Positions 1 through 12,393 of a stretch of DNA of 64,000 bases are shown piece by piece. Each line of letters opens with the position of its first letter. The stretch's first letter is position 1. The position numbers and the translations under genes were made by a program. Source of the DNA: Cricetomys ansorgei. Taxonomy: Eukaryota; Chordata; Mammalia; Rodentia; Nesomyidae. Below the pieces are notes generated by a model. That model was not told where the DNA came from. It saw only the letters and a program-made list of their open reading frames with translations, and did no database searches. The stretch spans positions 25,229,001 through 25,293,000 of the forward strand of contig JAMJFZ010003163.1 in the NCBI GenBank assembly GCA_026225945.1. The letters are read 5' to 3'.

Positions 1-109
1 ATTTCCTCTGTTTCTTCCTTCAGATCACTTGGACTCCGCCTTCTCCTTCTCTGTTGTCCTCCGCCACCCTGTGCTCTCTTCTCAGTTTCCTGGCTTCTGC
101 AGTTACTCC

Positions 110-420
110 GGATTATGTACTCTCGTTCAAAGACTTTAAGCTAGGAACCTCAGAAGAAAGAGGGTGTGTGACGTTTGTCTTTCTGAGTCTTGGTTACCTC
201 ACTCAACGTGATCTTTTCTAGTTCCATCTGTCTACTGGACCAGACCCTGGAGAAGAATGTACTATTGACTTTTTAAAGGGGTCCGGACAGTGGTGTGGTA
301 GACTGTCCTATGTGGTGGGTCTCAGCAATTGTTTCTAGGGTATTCTTTACCTTGTTAAACAAAAGCAGGATTAAAGCTGATTATCCAAGTTCAGCATTTC
401 GCAGGTGACCTAATACTGTA
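110..420 (-). repeat. Probable LINE-1 fragment
   Basis: The wording around 195-235 (tcactcaacgtgatcttttc followed by tagttccatc) resembles the common mammalian L1 stretch usually seen with 'cctcactcaggatgat'. This is a diverged fragment and its boundaries are uncertain. Confidence 0.35.
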
Positions 421-574
421 AAGTGGGCATGGAATTCTTCCCTGTTTATGCTGCTAACTTTGGCAATTTTGTTGAGGTGGTGACCTGAGTGTAATTTCTT
501 CTTGGTATCTAATAGTCTTGAGATATACAGATTCTAAACTCACATGGACTCCAATAATATTTTCTATCGTTGTT

Positions 575-760
575 GTTTTGGGATGGGAGACAGGCTCTTA
601 CACATGCTAGGCAAGTTCTCTACCACTGAGCTATACCCCAGCCCTTAAATTTTTTAGACCAAATCTCAGTACAGAGACCACACTGGTCTAAAACTCATAA
701 CCCTCCTGCTTCGGCTTCAGGTGCTAGAATTATAGGCATGCGCCCCCACTCCCCAACTCT
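575..760 (-). repeat. B4/ID-like SINE, reverse
   Basis: The reverse complement of an ID/tRNA-Ala-like head (gagctataccccagccc) at 628-645 is followed by a diverged reverse B1-like half ending near 'ggcatgcgcccccac'. The ID-plus-B1 arrangement is typical of B4. Confidence 0.5.
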
Positions 761-1344
761 TAAGTTATTCTTAGCAGTTTCCTAGTAGTTGGGTTGATTT
801 GGTCCAAGGACTGACACTTGCATTGTTTTGCTGTTTCGAACATGAAAATGAGTCACCTTCTGACATTATCTATGCACTGCTAGCCTGTGGGGTCAAAGGG
901 GATGTGTATGTTCATAATTCTGATAAGCAGTGTTTGCTGGAGTGCCATCTGTAGGCTCCAGTCGATGTACACAGCCTCTGGTGATGTGTGATGCGGACCC
1001 GTTAAAGCCGTACGGCCTTTGCAGTGTCGCCAGTCCGGTCTAAGAAGTGGAGGAAAACTGGTATCTTAACGTAGCTAAAGAGTGCATTCATCTTGTGAAT
1101 GAAACTAGACATCTTTTCCTATGTTTAGGGGCCCTGAAGCCAAATGTATTTCTAGTATTTGTGTGTGAACTACATAAGCATGTCATTTATCCATTTTTAT
1201 TTCCTGGCTTTTTTTTTTTTTTTTTGTCTTGATTTCTAGGAGCCCTTCCAACATTAAGGAAATGGCTTCATCTGTAAAATCAGTAGAAATACTTTCCTCT
1301 TTGTCTTTTGATACCTTTTGTGCTAAATTTTCTATCTTTTTTAT

Positions 1345-1499
1345 TAGCATACACACACTGATGGGCCACAGTTAATTCTCGGAGGTCAGAGGACAACTCT
1401 TAGAAGTCAGTTCTTTCCTTCCATTATGTGGGTCACAGGTACCAAACTCAGGTCGTCAGCCAGCGGACAAGCGCCTTTTACCCATTGATCTCTCTTGCC

Positions 1500-1539
<40 letters not shown>
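1345..1539 (-). repeat. Reverse B3-like SINE followed by (TG)n
   Basis: A reverse B2/B3-type body ends in 'acccattgatctctcttgcc'. An uninterrupted (TG)n microsatellite follows at about 1502-1539. Confidence 0.5.
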
Positions 1540-1540
<1 letters not shown>

Positions 1541-1614
1541 TCAAGTTCTTGTTTTTTTCTTTCCAGTTTTGGCTTTTTAAGGGAATTAAATCCTTCTGTC
1601 CCAGGTTTTTTGTT

Positions 1615-1705
1615 TTTCGTTGTTTGTTTGTTTTTGAGACAGGGTTTCTCTTGTAAGTCTGGCTGTCCTCCACCTCACTCTGTAGACCAGGCTGGCCATG
1701 CTCTG
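1615..1705 (-). repeat. B1 SINE, reverse, truncated
   Basis: The reverse B1 hallmarks 'gagacagggtttctct' and 'tagaccaggctggcc' are visible. Confidence 0.65.
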
Positions 1706-1837
1706 GCTTAGAGAGGCATTTGTCCACATTTTCTTCTAGTACTTCTAAGCTTTCATATTGATCTCTACAGAGTTTCCTTTATTATAAGAGATATCGATAT
1801 TGTTTTATCTTAAATATTTAAAAACTAACATTTTTCC

Positions 1838-1982
1838 CCCTTTGAGAGAGAGTCTCACTGTGTAGCCCTGGTTGGCCTGGAACTTGATATGTAGGACAGG
1901 CTGGCCTTGAACTTACAGAGATCTGTCTGTCTTTGCCTACTCAGTGCTGGGAGTAAAGGCACACACCACCACACCTGGCAAA
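1838..1982 (-). repeat. B1 SINE, reverse
   Basis: This is a near full-length reverse B1: 'tctcactgtgtagccctgg', 'aggctggccttgaact', 'agtgctgggagtaaaggc', ending 'caccacacctggc'. It stops about 100 bases before the Spmip8 exon at 2080. Confidence 0.8.
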
Positions 1983-2079
1983 ACTTTTTTTTTTCTCTTA
2001 AGGAGCATAGTGTGGGCCAAGCCTCCAGTGTGGGCCTGTAAGGGCTCCTAAGATGGACACTTTTATCTTCTTTCAACAG

Positions 2080-3961
<1,882 letters not shown>

Positions 3962-4073
3962 TCTGTGGGAGGAGAAAAGGTTGATCCCTCGTTGAACTGT
4001 GCACCACCTCAGGTCCCCTAGCAGGACAGAGGGCATATGGTGGCACCACCCAGCCCAAGAGTTCAGCTCAAGA

Positions 4074-4079
4074 AATAAA
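4074..4079 (+). terminator. Poly(A) signal of Spmip8
   Basis: An AATAAA hexamer lies 112 bases after the Spmip8 stop codon, the first canonical signal downstream of it on this strand. Confidence 0.7.
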
Positions 4080-5926
4080 CCTAATGCTTCCTCAGAGAGG
4101 CGGTAGGCCTGTGTGTGGGGGTGGGGGTGGGGGTGGTGCTGGGCGGTGTCTGGGGAAGGGTCAGGACTATAGATGATAGTGTATAACTATTGCTTGCTCT
4201 TTGCCAGCTCCTGGGGGATAGGGAGAGGGGCTGGTGAAGGATGCTTTGTGGCCTTGGGTCAAATATTGGGGCCTAAGCCTCAAGCCTAGTTGGAGTTAAG
4301 GAACAGGGGCACACTAGGATCTGGGTTCCCCTTACATTCCTGTCCCTTGCTTGAAACCCCTAACCAAGATCCTGAATTTGCAACCTCCACCTGAGTTTGA
4401 GCCCTAAGGGAAAAGGAGGGACTGAGAGAATGATCTGGGACATCTATCTGGAAAGCTTCTCATACTGGTGTGCTTTGGGGTTTCCTGGTACCCAGAGCTT
4501 CCCTGGAGGGAAGTGAGGTTAGGCTTGCGTCTTATTCCATTGTATTCTGAAGCAGCAGATTTCAAATATTAACCTGTCTAAGGTACTTGAGAACATTCTG
4601 GGCTCTTCAAGCCTCCACTAAGAAATTCATTGCCTGAACAGAGAGCCATCTGCTCTACTCTTGAGCAGTCTGACTGGCCCTCACCTGTCCTTCAGCACAG
4701 ATTGTAGTCCTGAGCCCCTCCTGTCACGGTGGACATGGTGACCTGGTGCAGGGGATCCCCAGTGAAGAGTCTCCCAGCCTGGTACCATGTTAGGGCAGCT
4801 GGCATCTATACTTTCCTGAGCCTTCCATATCCACCCTGCCATAGGGCAGACTGCAGGGAGGGGTCCCCATTGGAACAAATAGCCACTAAGCTCAAGAACT
4901 CAGTGTGGGATTTCCTGGAGCTTCCCTGGAGCTTCCGATATCCCCAAACCTGAAGTCATGTGCAAAGTCACATGCTGTTATATCTTCCAAGGATAGACCC
5001 CTGTGCAAAGCTATGTGTCCATATGCTGTTGTATCTTCCAAGGTTAGACCCTTTGTTTTCACCTTATCCCAGCAAGGTTGGCATCCATATCATTCATTCC
5101 CTTTCCTGCCTGGTCCACTCACTGCACAGCTGTTGCATGCAAAGCTGGTTATCTCAGGAGGAAGGAATTGAGAGAAAAACGGCCTCACAGGTCAGAACAC
5201 ATCATCTAGTATTCTGGGTTCTCTGACCACAGGGCAGTAGCCTCATGGGGAATCTACCCAGCCTCCTTCCTTCAAACACAGTGGACAGCTTTGGGAAGCT
5301 GATGGCAGAGCCCCTGGGGTGTCAGTGTCCCTTCCAAATGACAGAGAAGAAATGGACCTGCCCAAGGTTCCCAGCAGAGATGCTGAAGTCCTGCCTTGGC
5401 TGAGGATGGTCACAGGAGCTCATGTGAATATGCTGATGGTAGAGGTAACCGGGTAACCCGGCTTTTTAATTTTTTTTTTTCTGGGCTTGCTTCCTTGGCC
5501 CAGTATAATCAAGAAAGTCCACCCCAAAATGTGGCCCAGCTTGGAGGCCTTAGCCTGGGGTGGTGGTCTGCTGAATGCTCAGGTGATGCAGACAACAGGC
5601 CATGCTGTTTTATTAGTGTTTTGAGTCTAAAGGTAAAAACAGGTAGGCAGGCCAAACCCTTTTAAACCTCAAACCACATTCCTCCAGTCCAGGACACTGC
5701 AGGGGCCAACCCACAGCAATAATAAAAGGTTCTTAACCCTGACTATATATTTAATACCAACTTGATAGATACGAGAAATAGGAACCTTGTCTAAGAATAG
5801 AGTAGAAAACATAAGCAAAAACAATTCAGTATACACTTTTTATTAAGTTTGTAAGTGCTTCACAGGCCCCATGAGGTAAGTCGTTTTAAATCCACTTTAT
5901 AGCTGGCTAAATAAATGGACTTGGGG

Positions 5927-6132
5927 CTGAAGAATGGCTCAGAGGCTGAGTGCTGGTTGCTTTTCCAGAGCCCAGGTTCAGTTCTCAGCACCCACATGGA
6001 GGCTCAGAACCATCTTAACTCCAGTTCCTTCAGATATAACCCCCTCTTCTGAACCTCGGGCACCAGGCATACAGGTGGTGAATGTACACTTATGTGGGCA
6101 AAACACTCATTCACATAAATCAAAATAAATAA
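5927..6132 (+). repeat. B2 SINE, forward
   Basis: The tRNA-like head 'ggggctgaagaatggctcag' is followed by 'ttcagttctcagcacccaca', the B2 body, and an A/T tail with aataaataaa near 6124. Confidence 0.8.
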
Positions 6133-6329
6133 ATGGGCTTGGGGGGTGGAGGGTTGTGATTGGCCCAAGTGCCTGCAGCTGGCAGAGCTGGGAATTGAAG
6201 GCAGTGAGATCGTGACCACGATTCTACTCCTTCCTGCTCTGAGAGACAAGCCAAGGGTGGGAAGGAAAGTGGGCTGCCCAGGGCTGGAGACATAAGGCTG
6301 GGGGTTGGAAGGAAGAGATGCCCCACTAG

Positions 6330-6470
6330 GAAACTAAGAAGCCGAGACTGGTGGCGTACACCTGTCATCTCAGGTTATCTGGAGACTGAGGCAGGACTGA
6401 CAGCCCAGGAGTTTGAGACTAGCCTGGGAAACAGACACAGGATTGCTCTCAGAAGTACTAGCTTATGGCC
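6330..6470 (+). repeat. Old B1-like (PB1/B1F type) SINE, forward
   Basis: A diverged forward B1 with 'tggtggcgtacacctgtcat', 'gagactgaggcaggac' and 'gagtttgagactagcctgg' is visible. Confidence 0.5.
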
Positions 6471-6945
6471 ACTACCTCATTGCCTTGACCTCTGCACCTT
6501 CAGAGGTTCACAGCCTATCATAAACAGATCCTGTCGGAAATCTGTACTGCAGCCATAACCTTGGGAAGAGTGCAGCCAGCATGACACCGCTAAGCCTTTT
6601 GGACCTGGACACAATCCCCTGCCCTTTACCACAGACCCCACCATGCTCCCTTGCCCGTGTGTCTGTCCTACCCTCAGGCTCTTGTCTCCCAAACTTTGTT
6701 CAAAGCCATCCCGCTAGAAATGCTTTCCCCACCCCTTCCTACTCTGTCTCAAAAGGCCCCACATGCTCCCTCATTCTCCCCAGGGACCTCGACTGTTTCA
6801 GGGAACTCATATCTATGGCCATTAGGCTTACTTGCCAGCTCCTTCCGCCTATAACTGAGGTCCAGGAATGGGGTCTGGGGCCTCCAGGACCAATGCAGGC
6901 AAATTTGGACTAAATGAAATCTTCACTATAAAGCTAACAGTAGTG

Positions 6946-6951
6946 TTTATT
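6946..6951 (-). terminator. Candidate distal poly(A) signal of Zfp319
   Basis: TTTATT on the + strand is AATAAA on the minus strand, about 3.7 kb past the Zfp319 stop. This would give a long 3' UTR, which I recall for mammalian ZNF319. This is inference; the signals at 8440-8449 are alternatives. Confidence 0.4.
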
Positions 6952-7079
6952 GCAGAGCAACATTCATCATAGCTCCGGTCCCGGGCCTGGCAGCTGGGCC
7001 AGCAGGCTCAGAAATAAGGCTCAAGCTGAGGTGGGGTGGGGTGAATATAACATACGTCCCAGATGTCAATGGCCATTTT

Positions 7080-7325
7080 TACTTTGTGTTCGCCTGTGGG
7101 TGTACATGTGGAGGCAAAGGGTCAACATCTGGAATCTTCAATCATTCCACCTCTGCTTCTGAGACAGGGTTTGCCTGGTAGGAGTTCCGGGAGTGTGTAT
7201 ATGTCCTGTCATCCCCCACCTGTCCCCCCCACTCCCAGCCTGGGGTTACAGTCACACCACGATGTAGGTGCTAGCTAGCCAACTTGGGTTCTCATGCTGG
7301 AGCAGCAGGCACTGTTTACAGCCTT
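7080..7325 (-). repeat. Reverse B4/B3-like SINE
   Basis: 'tgtgggtgtacatgtggagg', 'gagacagggtttgcctgg' and 'aacttgggttctcatgctgg' with 'gagcagcaggcactgtttac' follow the reverse B3/B4 layout. The copy is diverged. Confidence 0.5.
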
Positions 7326-8439
7326 CTCCTTCGCCCTACTCCTTGATTTCATGAAACCCTTTAAACCTTCTCATCTGAAGTTGTCGTCGCTTTGTTCCTG
7401 ACAAACAACAGGTGCTGTTATGGTCCTGGATGAAAAAACAAAGGCTGGAATGCAGAGCCAGGGTGAGGCGGGGACATAGTGAAGGAGACCCCTACCCAGT
7501 GACCTTTACAGGAACCTTTGGAGATGTAGATAGCGGCTAAGGCTCCTCCTGGAGCTGTCACCAGAGTCTGGCTTGGGGACCTTTTGGTGGATTTCCAAAG
7601 GCTGAGTAGCCCAGGATGGGACGGAGGAAGAGCAGGTTATCTCATTACTGCACAGGAGGTACGGGCCCTTTAAGGAGCTCTCTCTCTGCCTGTGTGGGAA
7701 GGTGGCCTACAGTAGTTTGGATCTGTTGAGCTGAGCACCAGTTGGGGTGGAGGGCTTTGTTGCCTTGCTCCCTTGGCCAGATTGGGTCAGGGACAGTCCT
7801 AACTAGCAAAGTGATCTGGAGCCAGAATGTCATGGACGTCCTGGCCATACTGCCTGCCTTCCACCTGTGTGCAGTTCCAGGCCACTGACCACTCTGTGGC
7901 TTGGACAATCCCTGGCCTCCGAATGGTCTGGACAAGAGCATATGCAGGCCTATCCTGCACACCAAGTAGTATTATTTGGGCCATACAACTAGAAAGCAAG
8001 CTGAGCTGTGAGCATGGCGCGGACACAAAGACCCCTTGCTGCTAGCTGCTTGGCAGTAGAAACCTATAGGAAAGAACCTCCTGGCTCCTCAGGGGCCACA
8101 CGGGGGATGAGAGAAGCATGGGATCCAGGTCAGTTTTAGGAACACTTGTGGTATGAGTAGCAAGTCCTTTGAATTTTCTATCCTTACGGAGGACAGAAGG
8201 CCCTTGGATCTCAGACACCAGGCTGAGAGCTATTTCTCCTTCCCTCCAGCCCCACCCTGGCCTTTGAAAAATGGAAAGCCATTGGACAGCTGGGGGCAAG
8301 GATGGAGTAGAGGAGAAATGTGTGGAAGCACTAAGGTAAAAGGCACTGGGCTCAGTCTACAGAGGACTCACAGTGGGCCAGCCTCTGGGGCCAGCCGGGC
8401 TAGGAGGCCCATCACTGTTCCATGGAGAACCTGAATATA

Positions 8440-8449
8440 TTTATTTATT
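8440..8449 (-). terminator. Candidate proximal poly(A) signals of Zfp319
   Basis: Two overlapping TTTATT hexamers (AATAAA on the minus strand) occur about 2.2 kb past the Zfp319 stop. They could serve as an internal alternative site. Confidence 0.3.
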
Positions 8450-8604
8450 TTGCTGTTTCCAACCTTTGGCCTTTCATGAGCTGCTGGTCTGTCATGGTCC
8501 AGCTCCTTCCTCAAGAGCCCTGGTTAAATCTTAAAGTCAGGTGGGGTGAGGTATGTTACACTTGCTACCTGTCAGCCTGTCCACAGCTTCCCCTCAGAAT
8601 TTCT

Positions 8605-8755
8605 CTCTTTTCAAGACAGGGTTTCTCTGTTGTAACTCTGGCTGTTCGAGAACTCTCTCCATAGGCCAGACTGGCCTTGAATTCACAGAGATCCACCTGC
8701 CTCTGCCTCCTGAGTGCTGGAATTAAAGGCATGCACCACCACTGCCTGGCCTCCC
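8605..8755 (-). repeat. B1 SINE, reverse
   Basis: 'aagacagggtttctctgttg', 'agactggccttgaattcaca' and 'gtgctggaattaaaggcatg' mark a reverse B1. Confidence 0.8.
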
Positions 8756-8837
8756 CTCAGAGTTTCACCACCACCACACTCGCACAACAGGGAGGCAAGT
8801 TAACCTCCCAATTTGTTCTCTGTTTTTGTCTTTTGAC

Positions 8838-8960
8838 AGATGAGGCTTCTGTGTCCCAAAGAGGTCAAGTGACCAGCCCAAGGTCACATAGCCAGAAGCC
8901 TCAAAGCTCAGGTTTCAAGCCTGGACCCGACTTGCCACTCTGGTCTGTGAAACTCTCAGC
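8838..8960 (+). repeat. MIR-like fragment
   Basis: 'cagatgaggcttctgtgtcc', 'gtcaagtgaccagcccaagg' and 'tcacatagccagaagc' resemble the conserved MIR core. Confidence 0.5.
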
Positions 8961-10647
8961 CTTTGCACCTCCTGTCACTCCCTCTGGAAAAAACAAGTGG
9001 ATGAGCTTCGGGCCGCACCAGTCAGTATCTTTACTTCTAGAACACACATCAAACTCACTGTATATTAACATCAAAAGTGGCTGCCTAAAATGGAGTCATT
9101 CCTTTAAAAATTCCAAACTCTCATATTTATATATGATCCAAAATGACATGAAATTAAGCTATACAATGTTATGAATAGTGTAACAAACTGCTTCTAGAAT
9201 GCAAAATGAAAGGGAAAAAACTGGCAGAACAGGACTGTTGTAAGCCTAAGTTGCAATCTTTTGAGGCTTTGTGACTGAGAGTCAGCACAAGAAAAGTACC
9301 AACCCGTCTCTGTGAACACTGGAGAGAACCGGGCAGTAAGAGGTGGAGTGGCCAGACGGACTAAGATTTGAGGTGAGGTGGTGTCCTCCTACCCATCTGG
9401 CCCTTGGCTTGGGTGCCAGCCCATGGATAGGAAGAGGGGATGCTGCAAGGGGGATGGGCAGGGCTGGGTTCAGAATGATGACTTTGACAACACAGGTCCT
9501 CCAGGCTCTTGAGGTGGCCCCGGCTGCGCAGTATGGTGGCGGGCCATGTACCTACTTGGCTCCTTTATCCTTGTGTCCCAGAGTTTACTATAGGAGGCAG
9601 GCAGGCTACGAGCAGCCAAAGACCTGGGGGACTTGAGGACTCAAAGGAGAGCAGGTTGTTTTGGCAACAGAAGATCCTCAGGGTTGAAGCCCACAGCCAG
9701 ACTAATGGCTCATGGTACCCCTGGGCTCTGAGAGTGAGAGGCTGCTCCTCACCCTGGGCACCCAGGACTCCATGTGGCCCTGAGCAGGGCTGGGACAAGC
9801 TGAAGCTATGACTCTGAGCCCCCAGACACTTTGGTTCACACGATTTGGGAAGAAGGGATCTGTTTCTATCTGCTGGGAGATCATGGGCTTGGTCCTCCTC
9901 CTCCCATCCCAGGGATGAGGCTGGGTGTGGGGGGACCATCAGTCCTTCTTCCCACGACAGCAGCTCTGACGGCTAAGGGCATATTTGCTCACAGGGAGGA
10001 GGGTCTTCTGGAGACTCGGAAGAGGCCTCAGCACAGAGGCTGCTGTCCCTGTGGACAGCTCTGGCTGACCTGAGAGTGTGTCATGGAATGTTTCTGCTTC
10101 CCTACCTGACTGGGCCCTTAGTCTCCAAGCAGACCCTGCCTGAAGATTCCTATCCTACATATCTCAACTATGGAAAATGTAGGGCTGGGGCATTCATCCT
10201 AGCCGGGCAGTCGGAGGACTGTAGCTCACGGTCTACACTCTAAGTCCCCAGAACTGTCACAAAGCTGGCCTTTTCCCGGAAAAAGCAACCTGAGGAGAAA
10301 CCCTACTTCCCTCTTCCCAAGCTACCTGACTTCTAATAGGCTGGAAGATTTGGGAAGGTCTGGTTGGCATCCCTCATGGGGGAGGGGGGGGCAGAGAAGC
10401 ACCTGACTACAGGTAGATAAGGTGGGGGCAGCAGGCTCTCAGCAAGTCCTGTTGTGGGGCAGAGGTTAATCTGGTCTGGCCACAGCAATTTGGCTCCTCA
10501 ACGCTGGGGCTGGGGCTAGGAGTACTGAACATGCACACCTGCCCAGAACCCTTTGGTCCTCACTCCTGAGGGCAGAGCTGGTTAACAGGCTTGCCGTGCA
10601 GCTGCAAGCAGGCGAGACTAGGCAGGGCATGTGGTGGCCCCAAGCCC

Positions 10648-12393
10648 TTAGGGCAGGCAGGCGGCCACCTGGTAGGCACCCTCCGCGGCTGCAGCCGCCG
10701 CGCTGTGCTGGGCGCTGTGCTCCTGGAGCAGCGCCACATCCAGGAAGCGTTCGCCGCACCACACGCACTTGAACTGCTGCTCGCGGGCATGCACACCCTG
10801 GTGCTTGTTGAGATGCTCGCGCTGCTTGAAGGCTTTATCGCAGTTGGGGCACTTGTAGGGCTTCTCACCCGTGTGTACCCGCCGGTGACGCTGCAGGTCT
10901 GAGGCGTACTTGAAGCGCTTCTCGCAGTCCGGGCACTTGAGCGGCTTCTCCCGGGCCGGGTCGCAGCGATGCTGCACGAACTCGGAGGAGGAGAAAAAGC
11001 GGCGCTCGCACAGGGTGCAGCGCAGAGGCTTCTCGGCTGGCGCGCAGTGCGACAGCTGGTGCTTCTGCAGGGCAGACGCCCGCTTGTAGGCCTTGTTACA
11101 CACCGGGCACTTGAAGGGCCGCTCTGTGGAGCTTGGCAGGCACTTGTGCCGCAGCAGCTCAGCAGACTGGTCGAAGCCCTTCTGGCACACTGGGCACTTG
11201 AAAAGGGTCTCCAGGGTGTGCACGTGCTGGTGGTAGAGCAGGTGGCTGGGCTGCCCAAAGCCCTTCTCGCACAGGCCGCACTTAAACGGCTCTTCTGTCT
11301 TGTGCGTGCGCCGGTGCCGCATGAGCGCGTACTGCTGCTTGAAGCCCATGGGGCACAGGTCGCACTTGAAGGGCCGCTCCGCGCTGTGCGTGCGCTCGTG
11401 CTGCCGCAGGTCCGACGGCCGCTTGAAGGCCTTCTGGCACTCGCCACAGCGAAAGGGCCGCTCGCCGCTCGGGGTGCAAGGGTGTTGCAGCAACTCAGAC
11501 GACTCTTTGAAATGCAGCTCGCACACGTTGCAGCGGAACAGGTGGTGCTCGCCCGAATGCGCGTACATGTGGCGCACCAGGTGGGAGCGGTGCTTGAAGG
11601 TCTTCTCGCAGACGGCGCATTTGTACGGCCGCTCTGAGCTGTGCGTGCGCTTGTGGTGCACTAGGTGCGAGGACTGGCTGAAGCTCTTGTCGCACAGCGT
11701 GCACTTGTACGGCTTCTCCCCCGTGTGAATCCGCTCGTGCCGCGAGAGCTCTGACAGGTGCTTGAAGGGTTTCTGGCAGATGGGGCAGCTATAGGGCTTC
11801 TCGGGTTGCTCAGCAGGGGCAACAGTTGCGGGTGGAGGTGCTGTGGGCAGCGATGGGGCAGCAGTGGTGGCTGGTTCAGCATTCTCAGCTGGCTTGTAGG
11901 TCTTATCACAGATGGAGCACTTCACCATGCCAGTGTGGGAGCTGTGGTGCTGAGCCAGGGAGGTGAGCAGTGAGAAGCCCATTTTGCAGACACCGCAGAC
12001 AAAAGGCTTCTGCTCGGCCTGCACGCATTGGTGCTCCAGCAGGTCGGTGGCCTGATGGAATATCTTGAGACACTGTGTGCACTGGAATGAGCGGTCATGG
12101 CCTGCCAGGCACTGGTGCTCATGTGGGCTGGACAGGTGTGCCAGGTCATGGCCACACACACCACATTTGGGGCCTGGCTCCCCAGCTTGCAGGGGTGTAT
12201 GCTGTGGGGGCTGCAGACCAGGGTCCGGTTGCAGGAGTATGCCATAGACAGCACAACCCAGTGGGTTCTCAGCTGTGCCTGGGGGCAGTGTGTGTTCAGC
12301 CAGGGCTGGTGGTGGCTCTGCATGGTGCTGAGGCTGTGGTGGCTGTGGCTGTTGTGGCTGTGTCTGTGGTGGCTGCTGCCAGCTTTCAGACAT
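10648..12393 (-). CDS. Zfp319: Zinc finger protein 319 (Zfp319), complete single-exon ORF, 581 aa
   Basis: The minus-strand ORF starts at ATG 12393-12391 and ends in TAA at 10650-10648. The N-terminus (about residues 1-70) is low-complexity Gln/Pro/His. C2H2-type fingers then run almost to the end. I count about sixteen, several in the atypical C2HC form (for example HEHQC, LEHQC and LQHPC), plus one degenerate finger near residue 160 followed by a Pro/Ala linker. Classical TGEKPY-type linkers occur between some fingers, and the C-terminus is Ala-rich. The order and sequence match mammalian ZNF319 (582 aa in human by recollection). It is probably a nuclear DNA-binding protein; I see no KRAB, SCAN or BTB domain, and no target is known to me. 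The gene is head-to-head with Usb1 and its 5' UTR exon probably lies in the CpG island at 14.3-15.0 kb. The coding frame is intact. Confidence 0.95.
   Translation of the reverse strand: MSESWQQPPQTQPQQPQPPQPQHHAEPPPALAEHTLPPGTAENPLGCAVYGILLQPDPGLQPPQHTPLQAGEPGPKCGVCGHDLAHLSSPHEHQCLAGHDRSFQCTQCLKIFHQATDLLEHQCVQAEQKPFVCGVCKMGFSLLTSLAQHHSSHTGMVKCSICDKTYKPAENAEPATTAAPSLPTAPPPATVAPAEQPEKPYSCPICQKPFKHLSELSRHERIHTGEKPYKCTLCDKSFSQSSHLVHHKRTHSSERPYKCAVCEKTFKHRSHLVRHMYAHSGEHHLFRCNVCELHFKESSELLQHPCTPSGERPFRCGECQKAFKRPSDLRQHERTHSAERPFKCDLCPMGFKQQYALMRHRRTHKTEEPFKCGLCEKGFGQPSHLLYHQHVHTLETLFKCPVCQKGFDQSAELLRHKCLPSSTERPFKCPVCNKAYKRASALQKHQLSHCAPAEKPLRCTLCERRFFSSSEFVQHRCDPAREKPLKCPDCEKRFKYASDLQRHRRVHTGEKPYKCPNCDKAFKQREHLNKHQGVHAREQQFKCVWCGERFLDVALLQEHSAQHSAAAAAAEGAYQVAACLP

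Larger units (their letters stand above)
1..2079. other. Spmip8 intron or upstream sequence, repeat-rich
   Basis: No further Spmip8 exon was recognised here. The stretch holds a probable LINE-1 fragment (about 110-420), reverse ID/B4-like sequence (575-760), reverse B3-like sequence (1345-1500), a (TG)n tract (1502-1539) and two reverse B1 copies (about 1615-1705 and 1838-1982). Confidence 0.6.
3962..6900. other. Spmip8-Zfp319 intergenic region
   Basis: No coding exon was recognised. The sequence is unique except for a forward B2 at 5927-6132 and a diverged B1-like SINE near 6330-6470. Transcription of Spmip8 and Zfp319 converges on this stretch. Confidence 0.6.
6952..10647 (-). other. Probable Zfp319 3' UTR and downstream region
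   Basis: No coding exon is seen. The stretch holds reverse B4/B3-like sequence at 7080-7325, a reverse B1 at 8605-8755, a MIR-like fragment at 8838-8960 and an AT-rich block (about 9010-9210) of the kind often found in conserved 3' UTRs. The extent of the UTR is inferred from the minus-strand AATAAA at 6946. Confidence 0.4.

Noticed and set aside
10560..11447. Minus-strand 295-codon ORF overlapping Zfp319 in another frame
   Set aside because: It is a Ser/Arg/Ala-rich alternative frame of the zinc-finger array with no independent support.
10969..11637. Plus-strand 222-codon ORF antisense to Zfp319
   Set aside because: It mirrors the repeated zinc-finger codons in a GC-rich exon; the composition is Leu/Ala/Arg-rich and repetitive, as expected of a shadow frame.
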